Shown one piece after another: positions 43,231 through 53,325 of a stretch of DNA of 64,000 bases. This DNA comes from Gammaproteobacteria bacterium (GTDB taxonomy: Bacteria; Pseudomonadota; Gammaproteobacteria; SZUA-229). Where the stretch lies: contig JAOULX010000010.1 of assembly GCA_029881795.1 (NCBI GenBank), positions 56,158 through 120,157 on the forward strand. The letters are read 5' to 3'. The notes beneath the pieces are model-generated. The model was not told where the DNA came from. It searched no databases and saw only the letters and a list, made by a program, of their open reading frames with translations. A program made the translations under genes and the position numbers. Position 1 is the first letter of the stretch, and each line of letters starts with the position of its first letter.

Positions 43231-45182
43231 ACCGCTACCTTATCTGCCTGACGTATTGTTTGATAAAAACCCTCGACCGCTTGAATTGAACGGGTTACCG
43301 GCATATCAGGTAAGCTCTCGATAAAGGTCTTACCGTATCGTTTATTGATTAGACGTGGGTCGCCAATCACCAGCACACCGTAATCGGTGACATCCCGAAT
43401 CAGCCGGCCAGCACCCTGCTTTAAACTGATCACTGCTGTCGGTAGCTGAAAGTCCATAAAGGGATTGCCGCCATTTTGGCGGATCTGATCCATACGTGCC
43501 TGCAATACCGGATCACCCGGTGAGGCAAATGGCAATTTATCGATCATTACACAGGTCAGCGCCTCACCACGGACATCGACACCTTCCCAAAAGCTACTGG
43601 TACCTAGCAATATCGCCTGTCCGGCTGACTTAAACGCGGCCAGTAACTGGTGTTTAGGCTTCTGGCCCTGCACAAAAATAGCATAGTCGAGTCTTTGCTT
43701 AAGATACTCATGGGCTTCATTCATTGCTCGGTAACTGGTAAATAACAGAAAAGCCCGGCCATCACTGGATTTAATCACTGGCAGCATGGCCTGCATTAAC
43801 TGCCGTGTGTAGTCCGGCTGAGAGGGCTCCGGCAGATCTTCCGGTAAATAAATCATGCCACGGGATTTGTAATCGAACGGACTGTGCCAGATACCACTAT
43901 GATAGCTCTGTAAACCTAATCTCGAGGTAAAATGCCCAAAATCCCCGCCCACCTGCAAGGTAGCAGATGTCATTATCCAGGCCGCTTCGTATGCCTGCAT
44001 CTGTTGCTGGAAGCGCTCGGATAAATCCAGCGGCGTCTGATGCAAAATAAAACTGCGACTATAGGTTTCATACCAATCAATCGAATTGTCCTGTTTGGCA
44101 CAAAACTGTTGCAGCCTTTGATGCAGTTGCAGACAGCGCTGATAACAATTTTCCAACCCCTTACCACGCTCGGCAGCCAGCTCAAGAACATCTTTGAACT
44201 CTTCGAGCTTACCCAGCAGCTGATCGATGGCTGATTTGATACTCGGCTTATACATGATTTTGGCCCAGGCATCTTTTAGCGTTTCCACACCAAAAGCCAG
44301 TCGCATCTGCTTTCCAACCTCGATCAATTCATGCGCCAGATCTCGCAACTCAGCCATATCAGGGGCGTCTGCAATCTGTTCTGCAATCACGTCATTTGCC
44401 AGCAACATGATCTGCCGACTACTAACTGACTGACCAAAAAAATTCGAGGCGATATCCGGCAGCTGATGTGCCTCATCAATAATAAACGCTTCCACTTCTG
44501 GCAGCAATTCACCAAAACCCTCTTCCTTTAATGCCATATCCGATAGCAGCAGATGATGATTAACCACAATCACATCAGCATGTTGTGCGGCTCTTCTGGC
44601 AAGCACAACATGACACTCTTCGTATTGATCACAATCACTGCCGAGGCAGTTATCGGTGGTAGAGGTGACCATAGACCAGACTCTGGCGTCTTCCGGTACC
44701 GAGTCCAGTTCCGAAATATCACCACTGCTGGTTTTAGCCGCCCAGTCTTTTACCTGAAATAATTCCATTCGGGTTTCGCGGGTCATGAATTCCATATGTT
44801 CAGCATTCTTCATCCGCGAAATACACAGATAATTAGCCCGGCCTTTTAATAAAGCCACCTCAACCGAGATATCCAGCGCTTTAATGACCACCGGTAAATC
44901 TTTATGGAACAACTGATCTTGCAAGTGTCTTGTACCGGTTGAAACCAAGGTTTTAACACCCGACATTAAAGCCGGTACCAGATACGCAAAGGTCTTACCG
45001 ATACCGGTACCGGCCTCAGCAACCAGATATGAGCGCTCTGATATTGCATTAAAAATAGCACTGGCAAGTTTTTGCTGGCCGTCACGCGGCGTAAAACCTT
45101 CTATAACCTGACTGATCAGACCATTAGTACTTAATGCCCCGGTTACCTCATCGGCTTTGTTTTGTTCTGACACGTAAACCAT
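43227..45182 (-). CDS. yoaA: YoaA/DinG-family ATP-dependent DNA helicase (XPD-like, FeS)
   Basis: RDGQQKLASAIFNAISERSYLVAEAGTGIGKTFAYLVPAL; C-x-x-x-C cluster region CLGSDCDQYEECHVVLARR; DEAH; adjacent to tsaB as in E. coli yoaA-yeaZ. Confidence 0.92.
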   Translation of the reverse strand: MVYVSEQNKADEVTGALSTNGLISQVIEGFTPRDGQQKLASAIFNAISERSYLVAEAGTGIGKTFAYLVPALMSGVKTLVSTGTRHLQDQLFHKDLPVVIKALDISVEVALLKGRANYLCISRMKNAEHMEFMTRETRMELFQVKDWAAKTSSGDISELDSVPEDARVWSMVTSTTDNCLGSDCDQYEECHVVLARRAAQHADVIVVNHHLLLSDMALKEEGFGELLPEVEAFIIDEAHQLPDIASNFFGQSVSSRQIMLLANDVIAEQIADAPDMAELRDLAHELIEVGKQMRLAFGVETLKDAWAKIMYKPSIKSAIDQLLGKLEEFKDVLELAAERGKGLENCYQRCLQLHQRLQQFCAKQDNSIDWYETYSRSFILHQTPLDLSERFQQQMQAYEAAWIMTSATLQVGGDFGHFTSRLGLQSYHSGIWHSPFDYKSRGMIYLPEDLPEPSQPDYTRQLMQAMLPVIKSSDGRAFLLFTSYRAMNEAHEYLKQRLDYAIFVQGQKPKHQLLAAFKSAGQAILLGTSSFWEGVDVRGEALTCVMIDKLPFASPGDPVLQARMDQIRQNGGNPFMDFQLPTAVISLKQGAGRLIRDVTDYGVLVIGDPRLINKRYGKTFIESLPDMPVTRSIQAVEGFYQTIRQADKVAV

Positions 45183-45197
45183 TCTCGAGTTAGCTTA

Positions 45198-47552
45198 TTA
45201 ATCACAATCCGCGTATTGAAGCGGGCGCTGGTGCTTTAAAAAGGGTAATTTTAACGTATTCTGACAGCCAAAACCGGCCAGCAGGCCGGTTTTTTTATCG
45301 ACCCAAAAATAATCAACCGTATCCGGCGGATTCAGCTTTAAACCCTTAACAGGAATATGTTCAAATAAATCCGACCAGATCCGCAAGGCTCCACTACTTC
45401 CTGTTAGCCCGGTTTCCAGATTATCATCATTACCAACCCAGACCACTGCCAGTTTGTCCTCACTAAAGCCGGCAAACCAGCTGTCTCTAAGCTGATCGGT
45501 GGTGCCGGTTTTACCGGCCACTTTAAACCCCAGTGATGATAACTGCTGCGCTGTACCGGCCTGAGTCACCTCATGTAAGGTTGACTGCAGCAGAAACATT
45601 TTATCCTGATCAATCCTGTATTTTTTCTGCTCGGCAAAATGTACCAGCGGCTGATCCGTTTGCGAAAGTACAGCGCGTATCGAATGCAGAGCTAACTGAT
45701 GACCACTTGCTGCGATAGTCTGATACATAGTAGCCACATCATAAGGTGACAATTCAAACGCTCCCAGTAACATCGACGGGTACACTGGTACCTCTTTTTC
45801 CAGCCCAAGATTTCTTAAGGTCGAGACAATTTCCTGCAGACCTATTTTTAAACCCAGCCGTACACTCGGTACATTATAGGAATGCACCAGCGCCTGATGA
45901 AAAAGCACATCACCACGAAAAAGCCGGTCATAGTTTTGCGGTTGCCAGAGATCACCATTGCGTGACTGCAAACTCAGCGGTGTATCTGACAACAGGCTTG
46001 ATAAATGAAAGCCTTCAGCGCCAAGGCTTTTACTATTTAATGCGGCCAGATAAATCGCCGGTTTAATCAGCGAACCAATTTGTCGACTGGCATCCAGCGC
46101 ACGATTAAAACCATGAAATGATGGCTCTTTATCAGCCACCAGCGCAAGCACTTCAGATGACGTAACATCCGTGACAATAAGCGCTGTCTGTAACGGCACA
46201 TGACTGACCTGATATTGAATTTGCTGCAGCGTATTTTCAACAGCCTGTTCAGCTGACAGCTGTACCTGCGGATCCAGTGTTGAATAGATTTTCAGCCCTT
46301 CATGCTTAAGCACATCTGCAGAGAATCTAAACAGTAATTGTCGTTTAATTAAATCAATAAATGCCGGATACTTAATACCTGAATTTAAAATTCTTTCGAC
46401 CACGCCTAACGGGCGGTTGATATTTTTTTCATAATGCAAATCACTGATGACATTTTGTTCACGCATTACACCAAGTACGATATTTCGCCGCGCCAGCGCT
46501 CTGTCCTGATTTCTTCGCGGATTGTAATAAGACGGCCCTTTAACCAACCCAATCAAAAGTGCAATTTTTTCCGTCGACAGTTTGTTCAGCGGTTTATTAA
46601 AATAAAACTGACTGCCAAGTTCAAAACCATGCACGGATGCCCGTTTGTTCTGCCCCAGATAGACTTCATTGATATAGGCTTCAAGAATACTGTTCTTGTC
46701 ATAATGAAATTCCAGCAATAAGGCCATGATGGCTTCATTGAGCTTACGCCAGTAACTTCTTTGCGACGACAAAAACAGATTCTTAACTAATTGCTGGGTC
46801 AGCGTACTGCCGCCCTGCAACTTCTCACCCGCCTGAAAATTCACAAACAGCGCTCTGACTATAGCCACAGGATTAATACCCCAATGCTGATAAAATGAAC
46901 GATCTTCTACCGCTATCAGGGTCTTAATCAGTCGCTCAGGTACCTCGGCAAGTTGCAACAACTCACGATCTTCAGTCTGGCCGGGATAAATATTACCGAT
47001 TAATGCCGGGTCAAGTCTGACCGACTCGATCTTTTCCGGTTTAAACAAATGCTCAATGTTAAGCAGCTGTTGATTTTCAAAACTCAGTCGTACGGCCTGC
47101 TTTTCGGTAACCGTATCACCATCCTTGAATTCACGACTGATGAGTTCAAAATTATTCTGCCAGCGCCGATATTGCCCCGGTTGCACCGGAAAGTGACTGA
47201 CTTTTTCATAGGCCATCAGCGCCAGTTCTTGCTCAAACCCATCGGGGTCCAGCATCATATCCTGTTTTAATTCCAAGGCCCGCGCATAAACCTTAGAAGG
47301 CACTGCCCAGATTCGTCCTTCAAAACGTTCTCTGACCTGTAAATCAAGATAGATAATATAAATCAGGCTAATCAGTAACAACACAATAGAAATAAACAGT
47401 AGATAGGGCCGCTTTGGAAAGCCCGCGAACCCGAATAAGAATTTTTTAGTATTGGACTGCTGCTTTTTTGTACGCTTGCGCCCCGAATTGGTGTTTTTTT
47501 TCTTTTTAGCTTTTACAGAACGCGCAGAAGGTTTGGATTTAGTGTCAGTCAT
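45198..47552 (-). CDS. mrcB: Penicillin-binding protein 1B
   Basis: Basic cytoplasmic tail, TM, GT51 (AVEDRSFYQHWGINPVAIVRALFVN...GGSTLTQQLVKNLFLSSQRSYWRKLNEA), transpeptidase motifs (SRQIGSLIKPAIYL; GKTGTTDQLRDSWFAG). Confidence 0.96.
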   Translation of the reverse strand: MTDTKSKPSARSVKAKKKKNTNSGRKRTKKQQSNTKKFLFGFAGFPKRPYLLFISIVLLLISLIYIIYLDLQVRERFEGRIWAVPSKVYARALELKQDMMLDPDGFEQELALMAYEKVSHFPVQPGQYRRWQNNFELISREFKDGDTVTEKQAVRLSFENQQLLNIEHLFKPEKIESVRLDPALIGNIYPGQTEDRELLQLAEVPERLIKTLIAVEDRSFYQHWGINPVAIVRALFVNFQAGEKLQGGSTLTQQLVKNLFLSSQRSYWRKLNEAIMALLLEFHYDKNSILEAYINEVYLGQNKRASVHGFELGSQFYFNKPLNKLSTEKIALLIGLVKGPSYYNPRRNQDRALARRNIVLGVMREQNVISDLHYEKNINRPLGVVERILNSGIKYPAFIDLIKRQLLFRFSADVLKHEGLKIYSTLDPQVQLSAEQAVENTLQQIQYQVSHVPLQTALIVTDVTSSEVLALVADKEPSFHGFNRALDASRQIGSLIKPAIYLAALNSKSLGAEGFHLSSLLSDTPLSLQSRNGDLWQPQNYDRLFRGDVLFHQALVHSYNVPSVRLGLKIGLQEIVSTLRNLGLEKEVPVYPSMLLGAFELSPYDVATMYQTIAASGHQLALHSIRAVLSQTDQPLVHFAEQKKYRIDQDKMFLLQSTLHEVTQAGTAQQLSSLGFKVAGKTGTTDQLRDSWFAGFSEDKLAVVWVGNDDNLETGLTGSSGALRIWSDLFEHIPVKGLKLNPPDTVDYFWVDKKTGLLAGFGCQNTLKLPFLKHQRPLQYADCD

Positions 47553-47624
47553 CAGTACAGCAATGCCTTAAAATACATTAGAATAGAAGCCTACCCATGA
47601 TACTTTGAGCGGAGCTATTACGCC

Positions 47625-49157
47625 ATGACTGTAACCACACTCGAATCCCGCGAGCCTCTGATTCAGGCAATGCAGGACCCGGCATTTTATGACCATGACG
47701 TAAAACAGGTTATCATGCTGCAAACCCATATTTCATGGGTTTTTTTAACCGGTCAATATGCCTATAAAGTTAAAAAACCGATGGACTTTGGTTTTTTAAA
47801 CTTCACCGAATTAAAACAACGCAAACACTTTTGCGAAGAAGAAATTCGCCTGAATAAACGACTAGCTAAAGATATTTACTTGCAGACAGTCAACATCACC
47901 GGCAGTGAAAGCTCACCTGTTTTGAATGGTGACGGTGATATTATTGAATACGCGGTAAAGATGCAACAATTTGATCAGTCACAACTGATCGATAAATTAT
48001 TAAAAAATACCGAACTGCAGCCGTATCATATTGATCAGATGGCTGACCAGGCAGCTAACTTCCATCAGACAATTGACAGATCACCCAGTGACTCCGAACT
48101 AGGCAGTGCCGCCAGTGTTAATGCCCCAGTTATTCAGAACTTCGATCAGCTCGATCCGTTAATTAAAGACAGCGCAGCCAGAGAACAGCTGCAACGCCTG
48201 CGAAACTGGAGTCAGAATGAGTTTGAAAAAATTTCCAGCACACTGCAGCAACGCAAAACAGACGGCTTTATCCGTGAATGCCATGGTGACATGCATTTAG
48301 GCAACATGGCCTTAATCAACGATCAGGTTAGCATTTTTGACGGCATTGAGTTTAATGATGAGTTCCGCTGGATAGATGTAATGAGCGAAGTCGCATTTCT
48401 TTTTATGGATCTGGTTGACCGCAATGCCTCGGGCTTTGCCTATCGTTTCTTGAACCGTTATCTTGAACACAGCGGAGACTATGCAAGCATCAAGGTGCTA
48501 CGGTTTTATCTGGTCTACAGAGCCATGGTCAGGGCAAAAATTGCCAGCTTTACCCTGTTAACACCCGATTTGCCAGAAAAAGACAAACAGGCAAGCCTAG
48601 CCCAGTATAAGAGCTATACGGATCTGGCCGAAGCCTTTACTCAGATTAGCGAACTCTCGCTCAGTATCACACATGGCGTTTCCGGTTGCGGAAAAACCAC
48701 CGTTAGCCAGAAGCTGCTTGAACAGAATAGCCTGATAAGAGTTCGCTCTGACATTGAACGCAAAAGGCTTTTTGACTTAAAAGCCACTGAAAGTAGCAAA
48801 TCCCCGCTTGATGCCGGCATTTATAACCAGCAAGCCAGTGCTAAAACATATCTACAGCTTCAAAACTTTGCTAAAATGATTCTGGATTCTGGTTTTAGTG
48901 TAATCGTCGACGCAACCTTTCTGCATCACGCTGACCGAATAGCATTTCAGGAGCTTGCCAGCGAATACCAGGCCGGGTATAACATTATTGAATTTGATGT
49001 CGACAAAGCCACACTGCAACAGCGTATCAGCAAACGCCTGACAGACACGAACAATGCATCTGAAGCGGACCTTGCTGTACTGGAAAAACAGCTCAGTCAT
49101 TTCGAGCCCCTGGAAGAAAATGAGAAAGCATTTATAAGCTCCGCCGCTTTCCTGTAA
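47625..49157 (+). CDS. Bifunctional aminoglycoside phosphotransferase-like / P-loop ATP-binding protein
   Basis: N-terminal APH-like kinase (ECHGDMHLGNMALINDQVSIFDGIEFNDEFRWID) and C-terminal P-loop (GVSGCGKTTVSQKLL). Confidence 0.85.
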   Translation: MTVTTLESREPLIQAMQDPAFYDHDVKQVIMLQTHISWVFLTGQYAYKVKKPMDFGFLNFTELKQRKHFCEEEIRLNKRLAKDIYLQTVNITGSESSPVLNGDGDIIEYAVKMQQFDQSQLIDKLLKNTELQPYHIDQMADQAANFHQTIDRSPSDSELGSAASVNAPVIQNFDQLDPLIKDSAAREQLQRLRNWSQNEFEKISSTLQQRKTDGFIRECHGDMHLGNMALINDQVSIFDGIEFNDEFRWIDVMSEVAFLFMDLVDRNASGFAYRFLNRYLEHSGDYASIKVLRFYLVYRAMVRAKIASFTLLTPDLPEKDKQASLAQYKSYTDLAEAFTQISELSLSITHGVSGCGKTTVSQKLLEQNSLIRVRSDIERKRLFDLKATESSKSPLDAGIYNQQASAKTYLQLQNFAKMILDSGFSVIVDATFLHHADRIAFQELASEYQAGYNIIEFDVDKATLQQRISKRLTDTNNASEADLAVLEKQLSHFEPLEENEKAFISSAAFL

Positions 49158-49167
49158 CGGATAACAT

Positions 49168-50601
49168 ATGACAGACGACGACACGATTAAGGTACTCATC
49201 ATTGATGACAATGCCGAAAGCATTGAACACATACGTCAGCTTATGTCGGCCTGTCATGAATTTGAGATCAGCGACAGTCTCAGCGTCGAGACTTCGCTCA
49301 AACTTCTGAGCAATCAATCATTTGATATTATTTTACTGCAACTAACCATTGGTCTTGATGCAATAAAACAATTACGGTTGATTAAATCAGATATTCCCAT
49401 CGTTATTCTGGGCTGGATTAATGACGAAGCGTCTATCGAAGAAATCCTTAAATCCGGCGCCAGCGAATACCTTTTAATTAACGATCTAAAAGAAAACAAA
49501 CTCAGACGTACCATTCGTTTTACCATCGCCCGTTACAAAGGACAGATAGAGCCACTGGGATGGACTACATCACTGGTCAACAAACTTCACCTGATGGAAT
49601 CACTGTATAAAACCATCACCCAGAACATTAAAGAACCTCACGAACAGATACAGAAAATATTAAAAACCGGCTGTGAACTGTTTGACCAGGATATTGCTAT
49701 TCTCAGTCGCATTGAGAAAAATGATTTTTTTGTTGAGCAAGGTTATTCGAAAATTCACCCGGTCAACGAAAACCAGAAGTTTGAACTTCAGAAAACCTTC
49801 TGCAGTATCACCATTGAACATTCAGAACCGATAGCGATCGATATCGTCAGAAAGCCTAAATGGAAGAAACACCCCTGCTATCTGAATACCGGCCTGCTCA
49901 GTTATATCGGTATAAACATCTTCAAAGAGAATAAACTCTACGGCACCTTAAGCTTTTTTAGCTCTAACCCTAAAGACCAGCCTTTCAGAGAGAGCGATTT
50001 TGATTTTATTAAAACATTGGCAGAATGGATAAGAAATATTCTAAGTCAGATCCAGACATCAATTGATACAGACTTACTGGATATGCATGACCCGGTTACC
50101 GGGCTGATGAATAAACAAACGTTTATTGAAGACCTTAACAGCTGCGTCAACCGAACACTGAAGTCTGAATATTATTATTTTGCACTGCTATTTTTTGATA
50201 TTACCAATATGCATGAAATCAATACCCTGCTCGATAAAAAGCAGCGACACAACTTCATGAAACTGATTGGTAAACGCCTGAAAAGCCAGCTTCGACCTAG
50301 GGACACAATCGCCCGTTTTTCTGAGACCACTTTTGTCATACTACTGGAAGATGTTTATATCAATGAAACATCATTTGCCGCAGAAAGAATCATCGCTGAG
50401 ATACAGAAACCCATTACGATCGGAAAGAACATCATTAATGTTATCGCCAGCATAGGCATCGCACTGAGCTCAAGCTATAAAAAAACCGAAGATATTATTT
50501 CCGATGCCGAAAACTCTATCATCAGCGCTCGCGAAGAGCAGCAGACCTTTTATGTCATCAACCCGGAGCACATGGTTAACATGCTTGAATCCACTTCCTG
50601 A
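49168..50601 (+). CDS. Receiver-GAF-GGDEF domain protein with degenerate catalytic motifs
   Basis: REC-like N-terminus (VLIIDDNAESIEHIRQLM), GAF-like middle, C-terminal GGDEF fold (DPVTGLMNKQTFIEDLN...ARFSETTFVILLED). Confidence 0.83.
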   Translation: MTDDDTIKVLIIDDNAESIEHIRQLMSACHEFEISDSLSVETSLKLLSNQSFDIILLQLTIGLDAIKQLRLIKSDIPIVILGWINDEASIEEILKSGASEYLLINDLKENKLRRTIRFTIARYKGQIEPLGWTTSLVNKLHLMESLYKTITQNIKEPHEQIQKILKTGCELFDQDIAILSRIEKNDFFVEQGYSKIHPVNENQKFELQKTFCSITIEHSEPIAIDIVRKPKWKKHPCYLNTGLLSYIGINIFKENKLYGTLSFFSSNPKDQPFRESDFDFIKTLAEWIRNILSQIQTSIDTDLLDMHDPVTGLMNKQTFIEDLNSCVNRTLKSEYYYFALLFFDITNMHEINTLLDKKQRHNFMKLIGKRLKSQLRPRDTIARFSETTFVILLEDVYINETSFAAERIIAEIQKPITIGKNIINVIASIGIALSSSYKKTEDIISDAENSIISAREEQQTFYVINPEHMVNMLESTS

Positions 50602-50603
50602 CG

Positions 50604-52040
50604 CTACCAGCTGCCACCGGTTTTATTTTTACTCTTGTTTTTTCTTTTCTTATCGTTTTTCTTGATATATGAAATCATTCTATTTTTCTTTGCCTGCTGA
50701 CGTTTATTAAGAACATTACGCCTTCCCGAATACGGGTTAGCACCAGCCTTAAATTCCATACGAATCGGGGTGCCTTTTATTTTAAGAACTTTCCTGAAGA
50801 AATTAATCAGGTATCGCTTATATGTATCAGGCACAAGTTCAGGGTCCGGGCCATGGATGATAACGATCGGCGGGTTTTTACCACCCTGATGGGCATAGCG
50901 CATTTTCAAACGGCGCGACTTCACTATTGGTGGCTGGTTCACTTCAATCGCTTTTTCAAGTAAGCGTGTCAGTTCTGGCGTGGTCAGATCGATAAACGCT
51001 GAATCATAAGCATCATTGATAGCCTTGTAGAGCAAGCCGACATTACTGCCGTGCAAGGCCGAAATAAAATATATATCGGCGAAATTCGCAAAACCAAGCT
51101 TTCTTTCAAGGTCTATTTTAATTCGGTCTTTATCATACTCTTCCATGCCATCCCATTTATTGACCGCAATGACCAGTGCCCTGCCTGCATCAATCACATA
51201 ACTGAGCAGACTCAGGTCCTGATCAGCTAATCCTTCATGCGCATCAATAACAAGTACCACGACATTGGCATAATCAATCGCTTGTAGCGATTTGATAACA
51301 CTGAATTTTTCTACTGCCAGTGATATGTTTTTTTTACGCCTGACACCTGCCGTATCGATCAGCACATATTTTTTGTCATCACGTTCAAATGGCACAAGGA
51401 TGCTATCACGTGTGGTTCCCGGCTCATCAAAAGCGACCACACGGTCTTCACCTAAAATACGGTTTATCAATGTTGACTTACCGACGTTAGGGCGCCCGAC
51501 CAGAGCAACACGAATGCCGTCATCCAGCTCAGTTAAGCGGCTAGTTTCAAATTCAAACTGACTGAAGATCGATACCATCATAGACGGTACACCACGGTTA
51601 TTTGCCGATGATATACCGTATAAGTCCTGAAAACCCAGTGTATAGAAATCGGCCATCACCGCGTCAACATCAAAACCATCGATTTTATTAACTACCAGGA
51701 ATATTTTTTTTCCGTAGCGCCGTAACTGTTCCGCGATATTCTGATCAGCCGTCGTCATGCCATCTCTGGCATCTACCAGAAACAAAATCAAGCTAGACTC
51801 TTCTATTGCCAGCAGAGTCTGGGCTGCCATTTTAACATCAACACCCTCGGTTTCTCCGCTTAAACCACCTGTATCGATGACGGTATACTCTGTTTCATCG
51901 ACCACAGCATGACCGTACTTACGGTCACGCGTTAAGCCAGGATAGTCTGCTACCAGCGCATCTCTGGTCTTGGTCAAACAGTTAAACAAAGTAGATTTGC
52001 CAACATTAGGCCGGCCTACAAGCGCTATTACAGGGTTCAT
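50604..52040 (-). CDS. der: Ribosome biogenesis GTPase Der (EngA)
   Basis: Two GTPase domains: VALVGRPNVGKSTLFNCLT and VALVGRPNVGKSTLINRILG; C-terminal KH-like domain. Confidence 0.97.
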   Translation of the reverse strand: MNPVIALVGRPNVGKSTLFNCLTKTRDALVADYPGLTRDRKYGHAVVDETEYTVIDTGGLSGETEGVDVKMAAQTLLAIEESSLILFLVDARDGMTTADQNIAEQLRRYGKKIFLVVNKIDGFDVDAVMADFYTLGFQDLYGISSANNRGVPSMMVSIFSQFEFETSRLTELDDGIRVALVGRPNVGKSTLINRILGEDRVVAFDEPGTTRDSILVPFERDDKKYVLIDTAGVRRKKNISLAVEKFSVIKSLQAIDYANVVVLVIDAHEGLADQDLSLLSYVIDAGRALVIAVNKWDGMEEYDKDRIKIDLERKLGFANFADIYFISALHGSNVGLLYKAINDAYDSAFIDLTTPELTRLLEKAIEVNQPPIVKSRRLKMRYAHQGGKNPPIVIIHGPDPELVPDTYKRYLINFFRKVLKIKGTPIRMEFKAGANPYSGRRNVLNKRQQAKKNRMISYIKKNDKKRKNKSKNKTGGSW

Positions 52041-52050
52041 AATTTACTCA

Positions 52051-53325
52051 TTATTTAAGAGATACAGCCGATAAAAACTGACGACGCAGTTCGTTAAAAC
52101 TGACAAGATGATCATTAACAACAATCTTGTCATCCCTGTTTGAAAGCTTTAAGTGTATTTTACCCTGATTATTTTCAAGATAATCCAGAGCGATTAATTT
52201 ATTAAGAAAGAGCCGACTATCCGTTACAGACACCGATAACATTGAGGCAACGATACTGTATATTCGCTTGAACAAAGGCACACTGACAGAAAGATTAAAC
52301 AGTGGCTGGTTATATTGAAAGCCTGTTGAAAGTGAAAAAGGATTATTTAGCATCTTATTCAGTGACAACTCCGCCTGGCAGCTACCGTGTTCTGTAAAAA
52401 AGCTAAATGGTTTGATATCAACACCATCAAACTCGATTGCAGAGAACCCCAGGTTTCCGATTGGATTAATCTTGATTCCGCTCACCACGGAGCTGACACT
52501 GAGACTGTTAAGCTGCTCATTAAAGAGGTTAATCCTTGAAACATTTAAATCTGAGCGGAGATTTATTCCTGCTGTATCCAGCGTATTAATCAGACGTGAT
52601 GACAGCTGCCTGATATCAAACATTTGATTATTTATCTTCAACTTCAAAGCATCAAGAGTTAATACCGCATCACCGGAAAAGCGATTATTGATGCGACTCT
52701 GATTGAAACTTAAGACCGCATTATCGGCTTCCAGAAAACGCTTATTTTTCGTACTCAAAAAAGGCATTTTCAGCTGGCCTATATAGTGACTGTCAGCAGC
52801 ACGGTAATTCAGACTCACTGTGATTGCCGCCGTCTGGTAGACAACACTATTAATATTCACCTTCAGAGCAGGTATATTTACATTAAGCTCGGCATTACCG
52901 TTATGCTGCATGACCATAAATAAACTAACCGCCTGATCGGCCGACATCATCTCGCGAAGCTGTGGCCGATGCACATCTGCAGGCTGCCAGTTAGCTTTTA
53001 TCACCATACTTGCCCACGGTGATCGGCCCTTTAACAACAAACCAAAATACACAGGACCGTGCACAATTTGATGTTTCAGATTTGCCAGTGACTGACCTGA
53101 ATCATCCTTGATTAATAAGGCAGCATCTGTACTAAACCAGTGCCGCTCATATTTTACTACTTCAAAACGATAGTCTGTGCTGGCTGCAAACCTACGCAGC
53201 ATATCTTCGTACTCTGTCTGCATTGTATAGCCGAACCAGTACGGTGCGATGATCAGCGATAGCAACGTCAGTGAAACTATCGCCAAAACTATCTCAAGCA
53301 GATAATCCCTGACAGTTTTCATCAA
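52051..53325 (-). CDS. DUF945 (YdgA-like) protein
   Basis: N-terminal TM, YRFEVVKYERHWFSTDAALLIKDD...HQIVHGPVYFG; DUF945-like pattern. Confidence 0.68.
   Translation of the reverse strand: MMKTVRDYLLEIVLAIVSLTLLSLIIAPYWFGYTMQTEYEDMLRRFAASTDYRFEVVKYERHWFSTDAALLIKDDSGQSLANLKHQIVHGPVYFGLLLKGRSPWASMVIKANWQPADVHRPQLREMMSADQAVSLFMVMQHNGNAELNVNIPALKVNINSVVYQTAAITVSLNYRAADSHYIGQLKMPFLSTKNKRFLEADNAVLSFNQSRINNRFSGDAVLTLDALKLKINNQMFDIRQLSSRLINTLDTAGINLRSDLNVSRINLFNEQLNSLSVSSVVSGIKINPIGNLGFSAIEFDGVDIKPFSFFTEHGSCQAELSLNKMLNNPFSLSTGFQYNQPLFNLSVSVPLFKRIYSIVASMLSVSVTDSRLFLNKLIALDYLENNQGKIHLKLSNRDDKIVVNDHLVSFNELRRQFLSAVSLK

Noticed and set aside
47625-49157. Aminoglycoside resistance gene
   Set aside because: The APH-like domain is fused to a P-loop domain in a conserved chromosomal family; resemblance to APH does not imply antibiotic modification.
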